Source: Hansschlegelia zhihuaiae
GTDB taxonomy: Bacteria > Pseudomonadota > Alphaproteobacteria > Rhizobiales > Methylopilaceae
Length of the DNA: 35,132 nucleotides
Direction of reading: 5' to 3'
Assembly (NCBI RefSeq): GCF_004103825.1
Contig: NZ_RYFI01000020.1
Location: 42,655-77,786 of the forward strand
The notes under the pieces were generated by a model. It worked only from the letters and a program-made list of their open reading frames with translations, was not told where the DNA came from and searched no databases. Below are positions 24,710 to 34,053 of the stretch, in pieces (within the stretch, counting starts at the first letter, position 1; each line of letters begins with the position of its first letter). The translations under genes were made by a program, and so were the position numbers.

Positions 24710-25672
24710 ATGTCCGCCCCCAAACCGCCCCTCACGATCCTGCTCTGCGCGCCGCGCGGCTTCTGCGCCGGGGTGGTGCGGGCGATCGACGTGGTGGAGG
24801 CGGCGCTGAAGCGCTTCGGCGCGCCGGTCTATGTGCGCCACGAGATCGTGCACAACCGCTACGTGGTCGACGCGCTCCGCGCCAAGGGCGCGATCTTCGT
24901 CGAGGAGCTCGACGAGGCGCCGGACGGCGACCGGCCGGTGATCTTCTCCGCCCATGGCGTCGCCAAGTCGGTGCCGGAGGCGGCGCGGGCGAGAGGCCTG
25001 TTCGCGATCGACGCCACCTGCCCGCTGGTCACCAAGGTGCACCGCGAGGCCGATATCCACCATCGGCGCGGGCGGACCGTCATCCTGGTCGGCCATCGCG
25101 GCCATCCGGAGGTGGTCGGCACGATGGGACAGCTGCCGGAGGGCGCCGTCCTGCTGGTCGAGACCGAGGCCGACGTCGCGCGGATCGAACCGCGGGCCGG
25201 CGCCGAACTCGCCTATGTGACGCAGACGACGCTTTCGGTCGACGACACGGCCTCGGTGGTCGCGGCGCTGAAGAAGCGCTTCCCGGCGATCCACGGGCCG
25301 CACAAGGAGGACATCTGCTACGCCACCACCAACCGGCAGGAAGCGGTGAAGCGCATCGCCTCCGCCTGCGACGCGCTGGTCGTGGTGGGGGCTGAGAATT
25401 CCTCGAATTCCCAGCGATTGCGCGAGGTCGCCGAGCGCTCCGGCTGCCCGACCGCGCAACTCGTGGCGCGCGCCGCCGACATCGACTGGCGGCTGTTCTC
25501 GAGGATCTCTACGCTCGGGATCACCGCCGGCGCCTCCGCCCCCGAGGTGCTGGTCGAGGAGGTCATCGACGCTTTCGCCGAGCGCTACGAGGTGACGGTC
25601 GAGACGGTGTCGACGGCCGACGAGCATGTGTTTTTCCCGCTGCCGAGAGAGCTGCGCTCGCCGGCGGCGTGA
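24710..25672 (+). CDS. ispH: 4-hydroxy-3-methylbut-2-enyl diphosphate reductase
   Basis: The 320-residue enzyme makes IPP and DMAPP from HMBPP, the last step of the MEP isoprenoid pathway. The three [4Fe-4S] cysteines are visible: RGFCAG with Cys19, DATCPLV with Cys104 and [11 protein letters not shown] with Cys203. Other family motifs are [37 protein letters not shown] and GASAPE. The ATG at 24710 is chosen over an in-frame upstream start at 24662 because the family N-terminus begins with [15 protein letters not shown]. It heads the ispH-thrB-rnhA cluster seen in many alphaproteobacteria. Confidence 0.97.
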   Translation: MSAPKPPLTILLCAPRGFCAGVVRAIDVVEAALKRFGAPVYVRHEIVHNRYVVDALRAKGAIFVEELDEAPDGDRPVIFSAHGVAKSVPEAARARGLFAIDATCPLVTKVHREADIHHRRGRTVILVGHRGHPEVVGTMGQLPEGAVLLVETEADVARIEPRAGAELAYVTQTTLSVDDTASVVAALKKRFPAIHGPHKEDICYATTNRQEAVKRIASACDALVVVGAENSSNSQRLREVAERSGCPTAQLVARAADIDWRLFSRISTLGITAGASAPEVLVEEVIDAFAERYEVTVETVSTADEHVFFPLPRELRSPAA

Positions 25673-25683
25673 GGGGCATAGAA

Positions 25684-25791
25684 CGTCATCCCGGACGGAT
25701 GGCGGGCCGAGCCGGGACCGCCGGCAAAATGCGGACGTCCGCCCCATTCGGAGGACGATCCCGGCTCTCGCTTCGCCCGGCCGGGATGACG
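25684..25791. repeat. Intergenic palindromic repeat element
   Basis: CGTCATCCCGG (25684-25694) and CCGGGATGACG (25781-25791) are perfect 11-bp inverted ends of a 108-base element. Internal complementary stretches (CGAGCCGGGACCG against CGATCCCGGCTCTCG) suggest a long imperfect hairpin. Elements with CGTCATCCCGG ends are scattered in intergenic regions of Hyphomicrobiales genomes. Here it sits between ispH and thrB. Confidence 0.7.
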
Positions 25792-25877
25792 CCGCTTCCC
25801 GCCGCCCATTGCGGCCGGCGGGCCAAGTCCGTAAACGCAGGCGCGGCGACCCCCCTCCCCCCGTCCTGAGTCCCCCG

Positions 25878-26842
25878 ATGGCCGTCTACACCGAAGTCAC
25901 CGACGACGACCTCGCCGCGTTCCTGCGCGGCTACGACATCGGCGACGCCGTGACGTTCAAGGGCATCGCGGAGGGTGTCGAGAACTCGAACTACCTGCTC
26001 GCCACCACCCGGGCGCGCTTCATCCTCACGCTCTACGAGAAGCGCGTCGCGCCCGCCGACCTGCCCTTCTTCCTCGGCCTGATGGAGCATCTCGCCGAGC
26101 GGGGCCTCTCCTGCCCGCTGCCCGTCAAGGCGCGCGACGGCGAGGCGCTCAAGACGCTGTGCGGCCGCCCGGCGGCGCTCGTCACATTCCTTGACGGCGT
26201 CTCGGTGCGCCGGCCGACCGCCGGCCATTGCGCGGCGCTCGGACAGGCGCTCGCGGAGCTTCATCGCGCAGGCCAGGGCTTCTCCATCCGCCGTCCGAAC
26301 GCGCTCTCGGTCGAGGGCTGGCGTCCGCTCGCCGAAGCCGCGCGCAGCCGCAGCGACGCGGTCGCGCCGGGGCTCGACGCGGAGATCGCGGCCGAGCTCG
26401 ACCATCTGGAGGCGGCCTTCGCGGCGCTCGAGCTCCCACGTGGCGTGATCCACGCCGACCTCTTCCCCAACAATGTGCTGTTCCTGGGCGACCGGCTGTC
26501 CGGCCTGATCGACTTCTATTTCGCCTGCGACGACGCGCTCGCTTACGACATCGCGATCTGCCTCAACGCCTGGTGCTTCGAGCCCGACCAGTCCTTCAAC
26601 GTCACCAAGGGCCGGGCGCTGCTCGCCGCCTATGGCGCAATCCGGCCGCTGTCGGCGGCGGAGGTCGCGGCGCTCCCGACTCTCGCCCGCGGGGCTGCGA
26701 TCCGCTTCCTGCTGACGCGCCTCGTCGACTGGCTCGACACGCCGCCGGGCGCGCTCGTCAAGAAGCTCGACCCGCTCGAATATCTGAGGAAGCTGCGCTT
26801 CCATCAGCAGGCCGAGGGGGCGGCGGCCTTCGGGTGGACCTC

Positions 26843-26846
<4 letters not shown>
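25878..26846 (+). CDS. thrB: Homoserine kinase (APH-fold, ThrB2 type)
   Basis: This 322-residue kinase phosphorylates homoserine in threonine biosynthesis. It has the aminoglycoside-phosphotransferase fold: the N-terminal lobe with [24 protein letters not shown] split by the usual loop, catalytic HADLFPNN at 192-199, and the metal-binding Asp212 in GLIDFYFA. It belongs to the ThrB type typical of alphaproteobacteria rather than the GHMP kinase. The stop overlaps the rnhA GTG start by four bases (GTGA). Confidence 0.94.
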
Positions 26847-27337
<491 letters not shown>

Positions 27338-27375
27338 AGCCGCCCCGGCCAGCCGATCAGCTCCGGACGTCGCAG

Positions 27376-27951
27376 TCAGCTGCAGGCGTCGCGCATCTCG
27401 ACCTGCACGCCGAGCAGGTCCATGTTAATGTTCTCGAAGTCGACCTTCAGAAAATAGAAGCGCTGTCCGAGCTTCAGCGCGCCGGCTGTCACGTCCGAGG
27501 TCGTGGCCTTGCGGATCGAATCCTGTACGCCGGGCGCGCTCGTGACCTCGGCCATCAGCGTCGCGGGCTCGTCCACGGCGGCCCCTATGTCCGCATTCCT
27601 GTAATAGAGGCCGACCGTCATCTTCTCCAGCTCATTGACGTCCCGGTAATAGGCCGTCAGCGAGCAGACCTTCCGGATGCCGCTATAGGGCAGCGGCGCG
27701 TAATAGGTGCTCGGCCCGTCGGGAGTCAGGACGCCCTCGCGGACCGAGGCCGACCCGATCCCGATGGTGCAGGGGCATTGCTGCACGAAGCTCGCGCCCG
27801 GGATCTGCAGCCTGGTGCTCTCGGCTCGCGCGGCCGGCGCCGCGAGCGCCATGAGCGGCGCCGCCAGAGCGAGGAGCAGCGCGCCGCGGCGGACGCGAAG
27901 GACGAAGGACGCGACGCATACGAACCAGGCGGAGTTCGATCCGGATGTCAT
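27376..27951 (-). CDS. Hypothetical exported protein
   Basis: The 191-residue product has an N-terminal export signal: basic VRRG, hydrophobic ALLLALAAPLMALA and a cleavage-like AARAES near 45. The mature part has cysteines in QQCPC, KVCSL and DACS, with beta-rich segments such as YFLKVDFENINMDLLG. AAGGAGG before the ATG at 27951 decides the start; an upstream extension to 28191 is rejected. It converges with rnhA. Function unknown. Confidence 0.7.
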   Translation of the reverse strand: MTSGSNSAWFVCVASFVLRVRRGALLLALAAPLMALAAPAARAESTRLQIPGASFVQQCPCTIGIGSASVREGVLTPDGPSTYYAPLPYSGIRKVCSLTAYYRDVNELEKMTVGLYYRNADIGAAVDEPATLMAEVTSAPGVQDSIRKATTSDVTAGALKLGQRFYFLKVDFENINMDLLGVQVEMRDACS

Positions 27952-28048
27952 GATGGCCTCCTTCGGCGCATCTCGTGGTGATACGAAAAAACTCCTCGAA
28001 CGCGTGAACAAAACGAGCCGGCGCAACGGCGCCGGCCGGGACGATCGA

Positions 28049-29221
28049 CTACTGCGCCTCGACCTCCTCGGCCTGCTGCCGTTCCTCGCCGGGCGCGTTC
28101 GCCCGATAACCCCCGCCGCCCTCCAGCGTGCCTGCGTTCTGTTCGCGCAGACGCGCGGCCGCCTCGTCGTAGAGGAAGGGCAGGAAGGCATAGCGCTTGC
28201 CGCACGTGACGCGCGAGACGGCGTGCAGGAACGAGCAGGAGAACACCACCGCGCCGCCGGGCGGCGGCTTGAAGGAGCGCGGACCGTATTCGGGGAAGCT
28301 GACCTCGCCGCCCTCGAAATCGGCGTTCAGGTTGATCGACACCGCGAAACGGCGATGCGCGGTGCCCGAGGTCGTGTTGTCGCGATGGGCGCGGAAATGG
28401 CCGCCGTCATCGGCCGTGTAGCAGCCGACGATGTAGCGCTCCATGCGCGTGACCTTGAAGGCGTGGGCCTTCAGGATCTCGGGCGCGACCCGGCGCTGGA
28501 TTCGCAGCTGCAGCTGGCGCTTGAGCTCGGGATCGTCGATCTCGGCGTCGCGGCGGCGCTTGTGGCTGTGGTCGTGGACTGCGACCGTCTTGCCGTCGAC
28601 CTGCCGCATGAAGCCGGATTCCTGACCGCCTTTCTCCTCGTAGTAGTCGATCAGCCGACGGCAAAGCCCCGGCTCGAAAACGTTGGGCAGAAAGAGCACC
28701 GGGGCCTGCAGCTCGACGCCCGCGAAGCGCCGCGGATGCGGCAGGCGGCCGAGCAGGTCGAGCGCCGCGCGCCGATCTGCGCCGTCCTCCGCGAAGGGAA
28801 TGCGCGCCAGCACCCGCATGGTCGGGTCGAGCACGATCCAGAAGCGCCGCGCCTGGACCTGGCCGCCTTCCTCCGCGTCCCGCGGGATCGCGCCGTAGAG
28901 CCGCGAGGCCTGGCCGTCGAGATCGAAGAAGTGTCGGACGCCCGGCAGCTTCGCCTGCAGCCCGCCCTCCTGCGCGTCGCGCGGATCCAGGGTCACGCCG
29001 AAGAAGCTCGCATGGTCGTCGTCGAAGATCGCGCTGGCGGCCTCGGCGGCCCGGATCGCCGCCTGCGCCGCGGGATCGGACGCGGAGGCGTAGAAGCACA
29101 GGACCAGGTAGCGGCCGGCCGCGGTGTCGAAGGCGTAGCGCGGATTGCCGGTCGCGCGCTGGATGAACCACGGCGCGGGATCTCCCGGGGTCAGCGCGAC
29201 ATAGGATTGCGGAGCGGACAT
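28049..29221 (-). CDS. Peroxiredoxin-like domain fused to 2OG-Fe(II) oxygenase
   Basis: The 390-residue protein has two modules. Residues 1-165 resemble an AhpC/TSA thioredoxin-fold domain (LTPGDPAPWF; LVLCFYASASDP), but the peroxidatic Cys position is occupied by ASASDP, so it is probably not a peroxidase. Residues 175-355 form a prolyl-4-hydroxylase-type oxygenase: HxD at 279-281 (HRD), a distal His333 in FLHAVSRVT and Arg343 in GKRYAFLPF for 2-oxoglutarate. The C-terminus is Gly/Glu-rich. Such fusions are known in proteobacteria but their substrates are not. It is divergent from the malonyl-CoA decarboxylase gene. Confidence 0.8.
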   Translation of the reverse strand: MSAPQSYVALTPGDPAPWFIQRATGNPRYAFDTAAGRYLVLCFYASASDPAAQAAIRAAEAASAIFDDDHASFFGVTLDPRDAQEGGLQAKLPGVRHFFDLDGQASRLYGAIPRDAEEGGQVQARRFWIVLDPTMRVLARIPFAEDGADRRAALDLLGRLPHPRRFAGVELQAPVLFLPNVFEPGLCRRLIDYYEEKGGQESGFMRQVDGKTVAVHDHSHKRRRDAEIDDPELKRQLQLRIQRRVAPEILKAHAFKVTRMERYIVGCYTADDGGHFRAHRDNTTSGTAHRRFAVSINLNADFEGGEVSFPEYGPRSFKPPPGGAVVFSCSFLHAVSRVTCGKRYAFLPFLYDEAAARLREQNAGTLEGGGGYRANAPGEERQQAEEVEAQ

Positions 29222-29381
29222 CTCGGAGCCTTGCTTTGCGCGACGCCGCGCATGGAGGCAGGATAGCGGCATCGTGGCGGCGCGCGAAAGTCCGGGCGAA
29301 CCCTGACGCCGGTCTTCCCGCAGCCCTATCTTACGAGACGCGGCGCGGCGGCGCGCGCCGCATCGAGCCTCGGGGTCCGGC

Positions 29382-30758
29382 ATGCGAGAATCCTCTTTCT
29401 TCGGCGACCTTCTGACCAGCATCGCCGAGCAGGGCCGCCGGCTGCTGCCGCGCGCGGCGCGCGAGGCGACGGCTTCGCCGGCGGGCTTCGAGGACGCCTG
29501 CGAGACGCTGCTGTCGAGCCGGGGCGAGGCGTCTCGGGTCGCTGTCGCCCGCGACGTCCTTCATGCTTGGACGACGAGCGACGAGGCCGGCCGGTCCGCG
29601 TTCTTCCGCATGATGCTCGACCGCTTCGGCCCGGTGGAGGGCAGGCTCGAGGCCGCGGTCGCGGCCTGGCGCGCCGAGCCGACGCAGGAGGCGGCCCAGG
29701 CCCTGAACGAGGCCTCCGAGCCGCGCCGCCAGGAGTTGATCCGCCGCCTCGCGCTCGCGCCGGAAGGCATGGGCACGCTGGTCAGGATGCGGGAGCATCT
29801 GCTGAAGATCATCGGCGACGACAAGGCGCTGAAGGTCGTGGACGACGACTTCGCGCATCTCTTCGTGTCCTGGTTCAACCGCGGCTTCCTGGTGCTGCGG
29901 CCGATCGACTGGGCGACCCCCGCCAATGTGCTGGAGAAGATCATCCGCTACGAGGCGGTGCACGAGATCCACGACTGGGACGAGCTGCGCCGCCGCGTCG
30001 AGCCTGACGACCGGCGCTGCTTCGCGTTCTTCCACCCGCGGCTGGTCGACGAGCCGCTGATCTTCGTCGAGGTCGCGCTCACCAAGTCGATGCCGGCCTC
30101 GGTCTCGGAGGTGCTGGACCCCGGCCGGGAGGCGATCGCGGCGCGCGACGCCGGCGCCGCGGTGTTCTATTCGATCTCCAACTGCCAGGAGGGCCTGCGC
30201 GGCGTCTCATTCGGCAACTTCCTGATCAAGCAGGTGGTCGAGGATCTGAGGCTCGACCTGCCCGAGATCGCGACCTTCGTGACGCTATCGCCCGTCCCTG
30301 GCTTCGCCGCATGGCTTGCGCGCGAGATCGCGGCCCCGCGCTCCGAGGCGTTGACGGCGGAAGACCGAGCGGCGCTCGCGGACATCGAGGACCGGGCCTG
30401 GATGGACGATCCCGAGAAGGTCGAGCGCCTGCGGCCCGTGCTGACGCGCGTCTGCGCCTGGTATCTGGTCAACGCCCGGACCTCTCGCGGAGGCCCGGTC
30501 GATCCGGTTGCGCGCTTCCACCTTAACAACGGCGCGCGGCTCGAGCGGATCAACTTCCTGGCCGATCGTTCGCCCCGCGCCGAGCGCCAGGCGCACGGCA
30601 TGATGGTCAACTACCTCTACGAGCTCGGCGAGATCGAGGCCAACCACGAGGCCTTCGCGGCGCGCGGCGAGATCGCGGCGTCGAGCTCAGTCAAGCGCCT
30701 CGCCCGCCGCGCCAAGCTTCAGGAGGCGCGCCCCGCGGAGACCGAAGCGGCCCGTTGA
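29382..30758 (+). CDS. Malonyl-CoA decarboxylase
   Basis: The 458-residue enzyme decarboxylates malonyl-CoA to acetyl-CoA. Family landmarks: HEIHDWDELRRRVEPDDRRC, FFHPRLVDEPLIFVEVALT, FYSISNCQEGLRGVSFGNFLIKQVV, the Ser-containing FVTLSPVPGF and the His-containing RFHLNNGARLERINFLAD, ending in HGMMVNYLYEL. The N-terminal helical domain is present, so it looks intact. No malonyl-CoA synthetase or malonate transporter gene is nearby, which leaves its pathway partner unclear. Confidence 0.93.
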   Translation: MRESSFFGDLLTSIAEQGRRLLPRAAREATASPAGFEDACETLLSSRGEASRVAVARDVLHAWTTSDEAGRSAFFRMMLDRFGPVEGRLEAAVAAWRAEPTQEAAQALNEASEPRRQELIRRLALAPEGMGTLVRMREHLLKIIGDDKALKVVDDDFAHLFVSWFNRGFLVLRPIDWATPANVLEKIIRYEAVHEIHDWDELRRRVEPDDRRCFAFFHPRLVDEPLIFVEVALTKSMPASVSEVLDPGREAIAARDAGAAVFYSISNCQEGLRGVSFGNFLIKQVVEDLRLDLPEIATFVTLSPVPGFAAWLAREIAAPRSEALTAEDRAALADIEDRAWMDDPEKVERLRPVLTRVCAWYLVNARTSRGGPVDPVARFHLNNGARLERINFLADRSPRAERQAHGMMVNYLYELGEIEANHEAFAARGEIAASSSVKRLARRAKLQEARPAETEAAR

Positions 30759-30843
30759 CCGCGGTGGGCTCCTGCTAGAAATCTCGTCGCCCGCGTCGTC
30801 GCCTCTCGGCCCGCGGCTGCGTTCTCCCCTTCCGCGAGCCCTG

Positions 30844-32430
30844 ATGTCCCTCCGCTGGCGCATCATCGTCTTCGAGATCGTCACGCTGATCTTCGTCGCG
30901 CTGATGATCGGCGTGATGGCGATCGCGCTTCGCCTCGCGGACGACTTCGTGCAGCGGGTCGACGGCGTCCATCGCCGCTTCGAGGTGATCGCCGAGCTCG
31001 ACGGCAACGCCAACAACTACGCGGAGCAGATCGCCGAAGTGCTGCTGCTCGGCGCCGAGCAGATGCCGGATTTCCAGCAGGCCCGCGCCGAGATGGTCCA
31101 GGCCTTCGACCGGCTGCGCGAGGTGACGCGCGCCGAGGTCTCGACGCTTGCGGGGCTCGACGAGGTGCGGACCGAACTCTCGGACGTCGAGGCGACGAGC
31201 CGCATGATCGAGCTCTATCGCGCGATCGACATGGCGGCCGAACGCGTCTTCGCCCTGCAGCGCGAGGGCAAGCAGGCCGAGGCGGTGGAGTCGTTCCGCC
31301 GCGATGTCGAATACCGGCTGTCGAACGACTTCGAGAACCTGCTCGAGGCGGCGCTCGACGACGAGCGCGGCGAGGTCGCGCGCGAACTTGGCGAGGTGCG
31401 CGAGCAGCAGCGCCGCCTGCTCGCCTGGTCGGCCGCGATCGGGCTGCTCGCTCTGCTGTGCGGCGCGGCGCTTGGCTACGCGTTGCATCGTTCGATCGTG
31501 CGGCCCGTGCAGGCGCTGGCGGCGGGCGCGCGGGCGATCGCCGGGGGCGCCCTCGCGCACCGCATTCCCGCCAAGGGGTCGGACGAGTTCGCGGCCCTGT
31601 CCCGCAGCTTCAACGAGATGGCGGCTTCGCTCGAAACGCAGCGCACGGGCCTGATCGCCGCGCAGCAGCGCCTGCATTCCGAGGTCGAGCTCAGGACCCG
31701 GGAGCTCCGCGACGCCAATGAGCGGCTGCGCGACGTCGACGTCAGGCGCGCGCGGTTCCTGGCCGACGTCAGCCATGAGCTCCGCACGCCGCTCACCATC
31801 CTCAGGGGCGAGACCGACGTCGCGCTCAGAGGCGGGCCCGATCCCTCGGCGCTGCGCGAGGCGCTGCTCGGCGTCCAGACCCAGGCGCGCGACCTCGGCG
31901 CATTGCTGGACGATCTGCTGGCCTTCGCGCGTTCGGACGCCGAGGACCAGTCGCTCGAGATCGCAGTGCTCCGGGTGAGGGACCTGGTGACGGCCGCGAC
32001 CCAGGAGGGCGAGATACTCGCCGGGCCCCGCGAGATCCTGATCGAGGCCGAGTTCGCCGACGGCGACGCCTGCATCGAGGCCGACGCGCGGCGGCTGAAG
32101 CAGGCGCTGGTGATCGGGCTCGACAACGCAGTGAAGCATTCGCCGGACGGCGGCCGGGTCAGCGTCTCGACGTCGGAGGTGAACGGCCGTCTGACGATCT
32201 CGATCGCCGATCAGGGCGAAGGCGTCGCGGAGACCGACCGTCCGAGGGTCTTCGACCGCTTCTACCGCGGCGAAGGCGGGCGGAGGAACGCGCAGGGCCT
32301 CGGCATCGGCCTTTCGATCGCCAAGGACATCGTCGAACGTCACGGCGGAGAGATCGCGCTCGACAACCGCAAGGACGGCGGCGCCGTGCTGACCATCACC
32401 CTGCCGACGACCGGGGCCCGCCCGACATGA
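30844..32430 (+). CDS. Sensor histidine kinase
   Basis: The 528-residue membrane kinase has TM1 at about 7-30, a periplasmic helical sensor domain of about 160 residues, TM2 at about 192-214, a HAMP domain (about 215-270), a coiled coil, a HisKA domain with the phosphorylated His311 in VSHELRTPL, and an HATPase domain with DNAVKHSP, GEGV and GLGIGLSIA. No Cys or heme motif is seen in the sensor. It overlaps the response regulator by four bases (ATGA). Divergent arrangement is absent; it follows the malonyl-CoA decarboxylase by 85 bases. Confidence 0.92.
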   Translation: MSLRWRIIVFEIVTLIFVALMIGVMAIALRLADDFVQRVDGVHRRFEVIAELDGNANNYAEQIAEVLLLGAEQMPDFQQARAEMVQAFDRLREVTRAEVSTLAGLDEVRTELSDVEATSRMIELYRAIDMAAERVFALQREGKQAEAVESFRRDVEYRLSNDFENLLEAALDDERGEVARELGEVREQQRRLLAWSAAIGLLALLCGAALGYALHRSIVRPVQALAAGARAIAGGALAHRIPAKGSDEFAALSRSFNEMAASLETQRTGLIAAQQRLHSEVELRTRELRDANERLRDVDVRRARFLADVSHELRTPLTILRGETDVALRGGPDPSALREALLGVQTQARDLGALLDDLLAFARSDAEDQSLEIAVLRVRDLVTAATQEGEILAGPREILIEAEFADGDACIEADARRLKQALVIGLDNAVKHSPDGGRVSVSTSEVNGRLTISIADQGEGVAETDRPRVFDRFYRGEGGRRNAQGLGIGLSIAKDIVERHGGEIALDNRKDGGAVLTITLPTTGARPT

Positions 32431-33113
32431 ACATCCTGATCGTCGAGGACGACCGGCGCATCGCCTCCTTCCTCAGCCGCGGCCTCGTGGCGGAGGGTTA
32501 TCAGGTGACGGTCGCCGAGGATGGACGGGATGGGCTCGAACACATCAGGCAGGGCGGCTTCGACCTCGTGATCCTGGACCGCATGCTGCCTTACCTCAAC
32601 GGGCTCGAGGTCTGCCGGATCGTGCGCGAGGAGCGCCGGCCTGTGCTGATCCTGATGCTGACCGCCAAGGACGGCATCCAGGACAAGGTCGACGGCCTGA
32701 AGGGCGGCGCCGACGACTATCTGACCAAGCCTTTCGCCTTCGACGAGCTGCTCGCCCGACTGGTGGCGCTGAAGCGGCGGCGCTCGCCCCAGGACGATCC
32801 GAACGTCCTGACCGTCGGCCAGCTCTCGCTCGATCCGGCGTCGCGACGCGTCGTCTATGACGGCCGGAGCGTCGCCCTGACGGTCCGGGAGTTCGAGCTG
32901 CTCCGCTATCTGATGGCGAACGCCGACCGCGTGGTCAGCCGCCAGAGGCTGCTCAACAGCGTCTGGGAATATGGCTACGACCCGGGCACCAAGATCGTCG
33001 ACGTCTATATCCGCTATCTCCGCAAGAAACTCGAAGACGAAGGACCAACGTCTCTCATCCAGACCGTGCGCGGCGTGGGTTACATGATTTCCGCGAGCCA
33101 CGAACCAAAATAG
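32427..33113 (+). CDS. OmpR-family response regulator
   Basis: The 228-residue regulator has a receiver domain with acidic pair Asp8-Asp9, phosphoacceptor Asp51 in VILDRML and Lys101 in TKPF, followed by an OmpR/PhoB winged helix (about 130-220) with LTVREFELLRYLM and VDVYIRYLRKKL. It is coupled to the kinase at 30844 and lies 236 bases upstream of the RTX gene, which it could control. Confidence 0.93.
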   Translation: MNILIVEDDRRIASFLSRGLVAEGYQVTVAEDGRDGLEHIRQGGFDLVILDRMLPYLNGLEVCRIVREERRPVLILMLTAKDGIQDKVDGLKGGADDYLTKPFAFDELLARLVALKRRRSPQDDPNVLTVGQLSLDPASRRVVYDGRSVALTVREFELLRYLMANADRVVSRQRLLNSVWEYGYDPGTKIVDVYIRYLRKKLEDEGPTSLIQTVRGVGYMISASHEPK

Positions 33114-33349
33114 CATCGCGGCATCGATAAGCTCGCCTGCCCCGCGAAGGACCCCTGGTCGGGAGATTCACTTCAGGCAGTCGCGGTGGAACGGCGCGAT
33201 GGCGACAGCGGGCGAGCCCGCGCCTTGGTTCCATCACAGAATTCTCACCGACTTTTAATCAACCCCTCACTTGGCTCCAACGGACTGAGCCTAAGTCTTC
33301 GATCCGAAGCGCCGGGACGGCCGGCGCGGCAATCGGATGGAGACCGCAC

Positions 33350-33883
33350 ATGGCGCGCATCGAAGGCAATGGCCGCGACAACGACCTCGAGGGACGTGGC
33401 GAAGACGACGTCATCCGCGGCCTTGGCGGCAATGACGAGCTCGACGGCAACGGCGGAAACGACACGCTGAACGGCGGCTCGGGCAATGACGAGCTGGACG
33501 GCGACGGCGGCAAAGACTCGCTCATCGGCGGCGACGGAAACGACGAGCTCGACGGCGGCTCGGGCGCCGACGTGCTGCGCGGCGGCAAGGGCGCGGATGA
33601 GCTGAACGGCGACGACGGCGACGACATGCTGTTCGGCGGCAAGGGCGACGACACCTTCAAGTTCGAGTCCCGCGAGGGCGACGACACGATCGGCGACTTC
33701 AAGTCGGGCGCCGACCGCATTCTGTTCGACATCGACGGGCTCAGCTTCAGCGACCTCAACATCGCCAACAACAATGCCGGCGACGCCGTGATCACCTGGG
33801 GCGATCCGGCGGGCTCCTCGATCACGCTCGACGGCGTCGACGCCTCGGCGCTGTCGCGCTCGGACTTCTTTTTCGACAGCTGA
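33350..33883 (+). CDS. RTX-type calcium-binding protein 1
   Basis: This 177-residue protein is almost entirely GGxGxDxLxGG-type nonapeptide repeats (about 15-100) that bind Ca2+ in parallel beta rolls. A C-terminal domain with GDDTFKFE, GDFKSGADRILFDIDGL and AGDAVITW ends in DFFFDS. There is no signal peptide, as usual for type I secreted proteins whose signal is C-terminal. A GGAG site precedes the ATG at 33350. A strong hairpin follows. No type I transporter is in the window. Confidence 0.85.
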   Translation: MARIEGNGRDNDLEGRGEDDVIRGLGGNDELDGNGGNDTLNGGSGNDELDGDGGKDSLIGGDGNDELDGGSGADVLRGGKGADELNGDDGDDMLFGGKGDDTFKFESREGDDTIGDFKSGADRILFDIDGLSFSDLNIANNNAGDAVITWGDPAGSSITLDGVDASALSRSDFFFDS

Positions 33884-33906
33884 GCGAGCGCTCCCGATGA
33901 GCGCCG

Positions 33907-33930
33907 GCGGCGCGCCGAAGGGCGCGCCGC
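33907..33930 (+). terminator. GC hairpin after RTX gene 1
   Basis: GCGGCGCGCC (33907-33916) and GGCGCGCCGC (33921-33930) form a perfect 10-bp stem with a GAAG loop, 24 bases after the stop. No long T run follows, so termination efficiency is uncertain. Confidence 0.6.
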
Positions 33931-34053
33931 TTCGCGTTCCAAAGGCGGCGCCGAGCGGTTCCTGAGCCCCGGCGATTCGCCGCCGGCCCTTCTCGCTCTA
34001 GATGCTTGGTCAGGAAGCCGGCGGTCGGCGAGGGGCTGATGGAGGTCTTCCAG

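Noticed and set aside
24617-26804. Two long minus-strand frames (376 and 372 residues) opposite ispH and thrB
   Set aside because: Both lie over well-conserved enzymes with complete active sites and show no motifs of their own.
30775-32343. A 522-residue minus-strand open frame across the histidine kinase gene
   Set aside because: It mirrors a gene with all kinase motifs; the translated text is Arg/Ala/Glu-rich with no domain, typical of antisense frames in GC-rich DNA.
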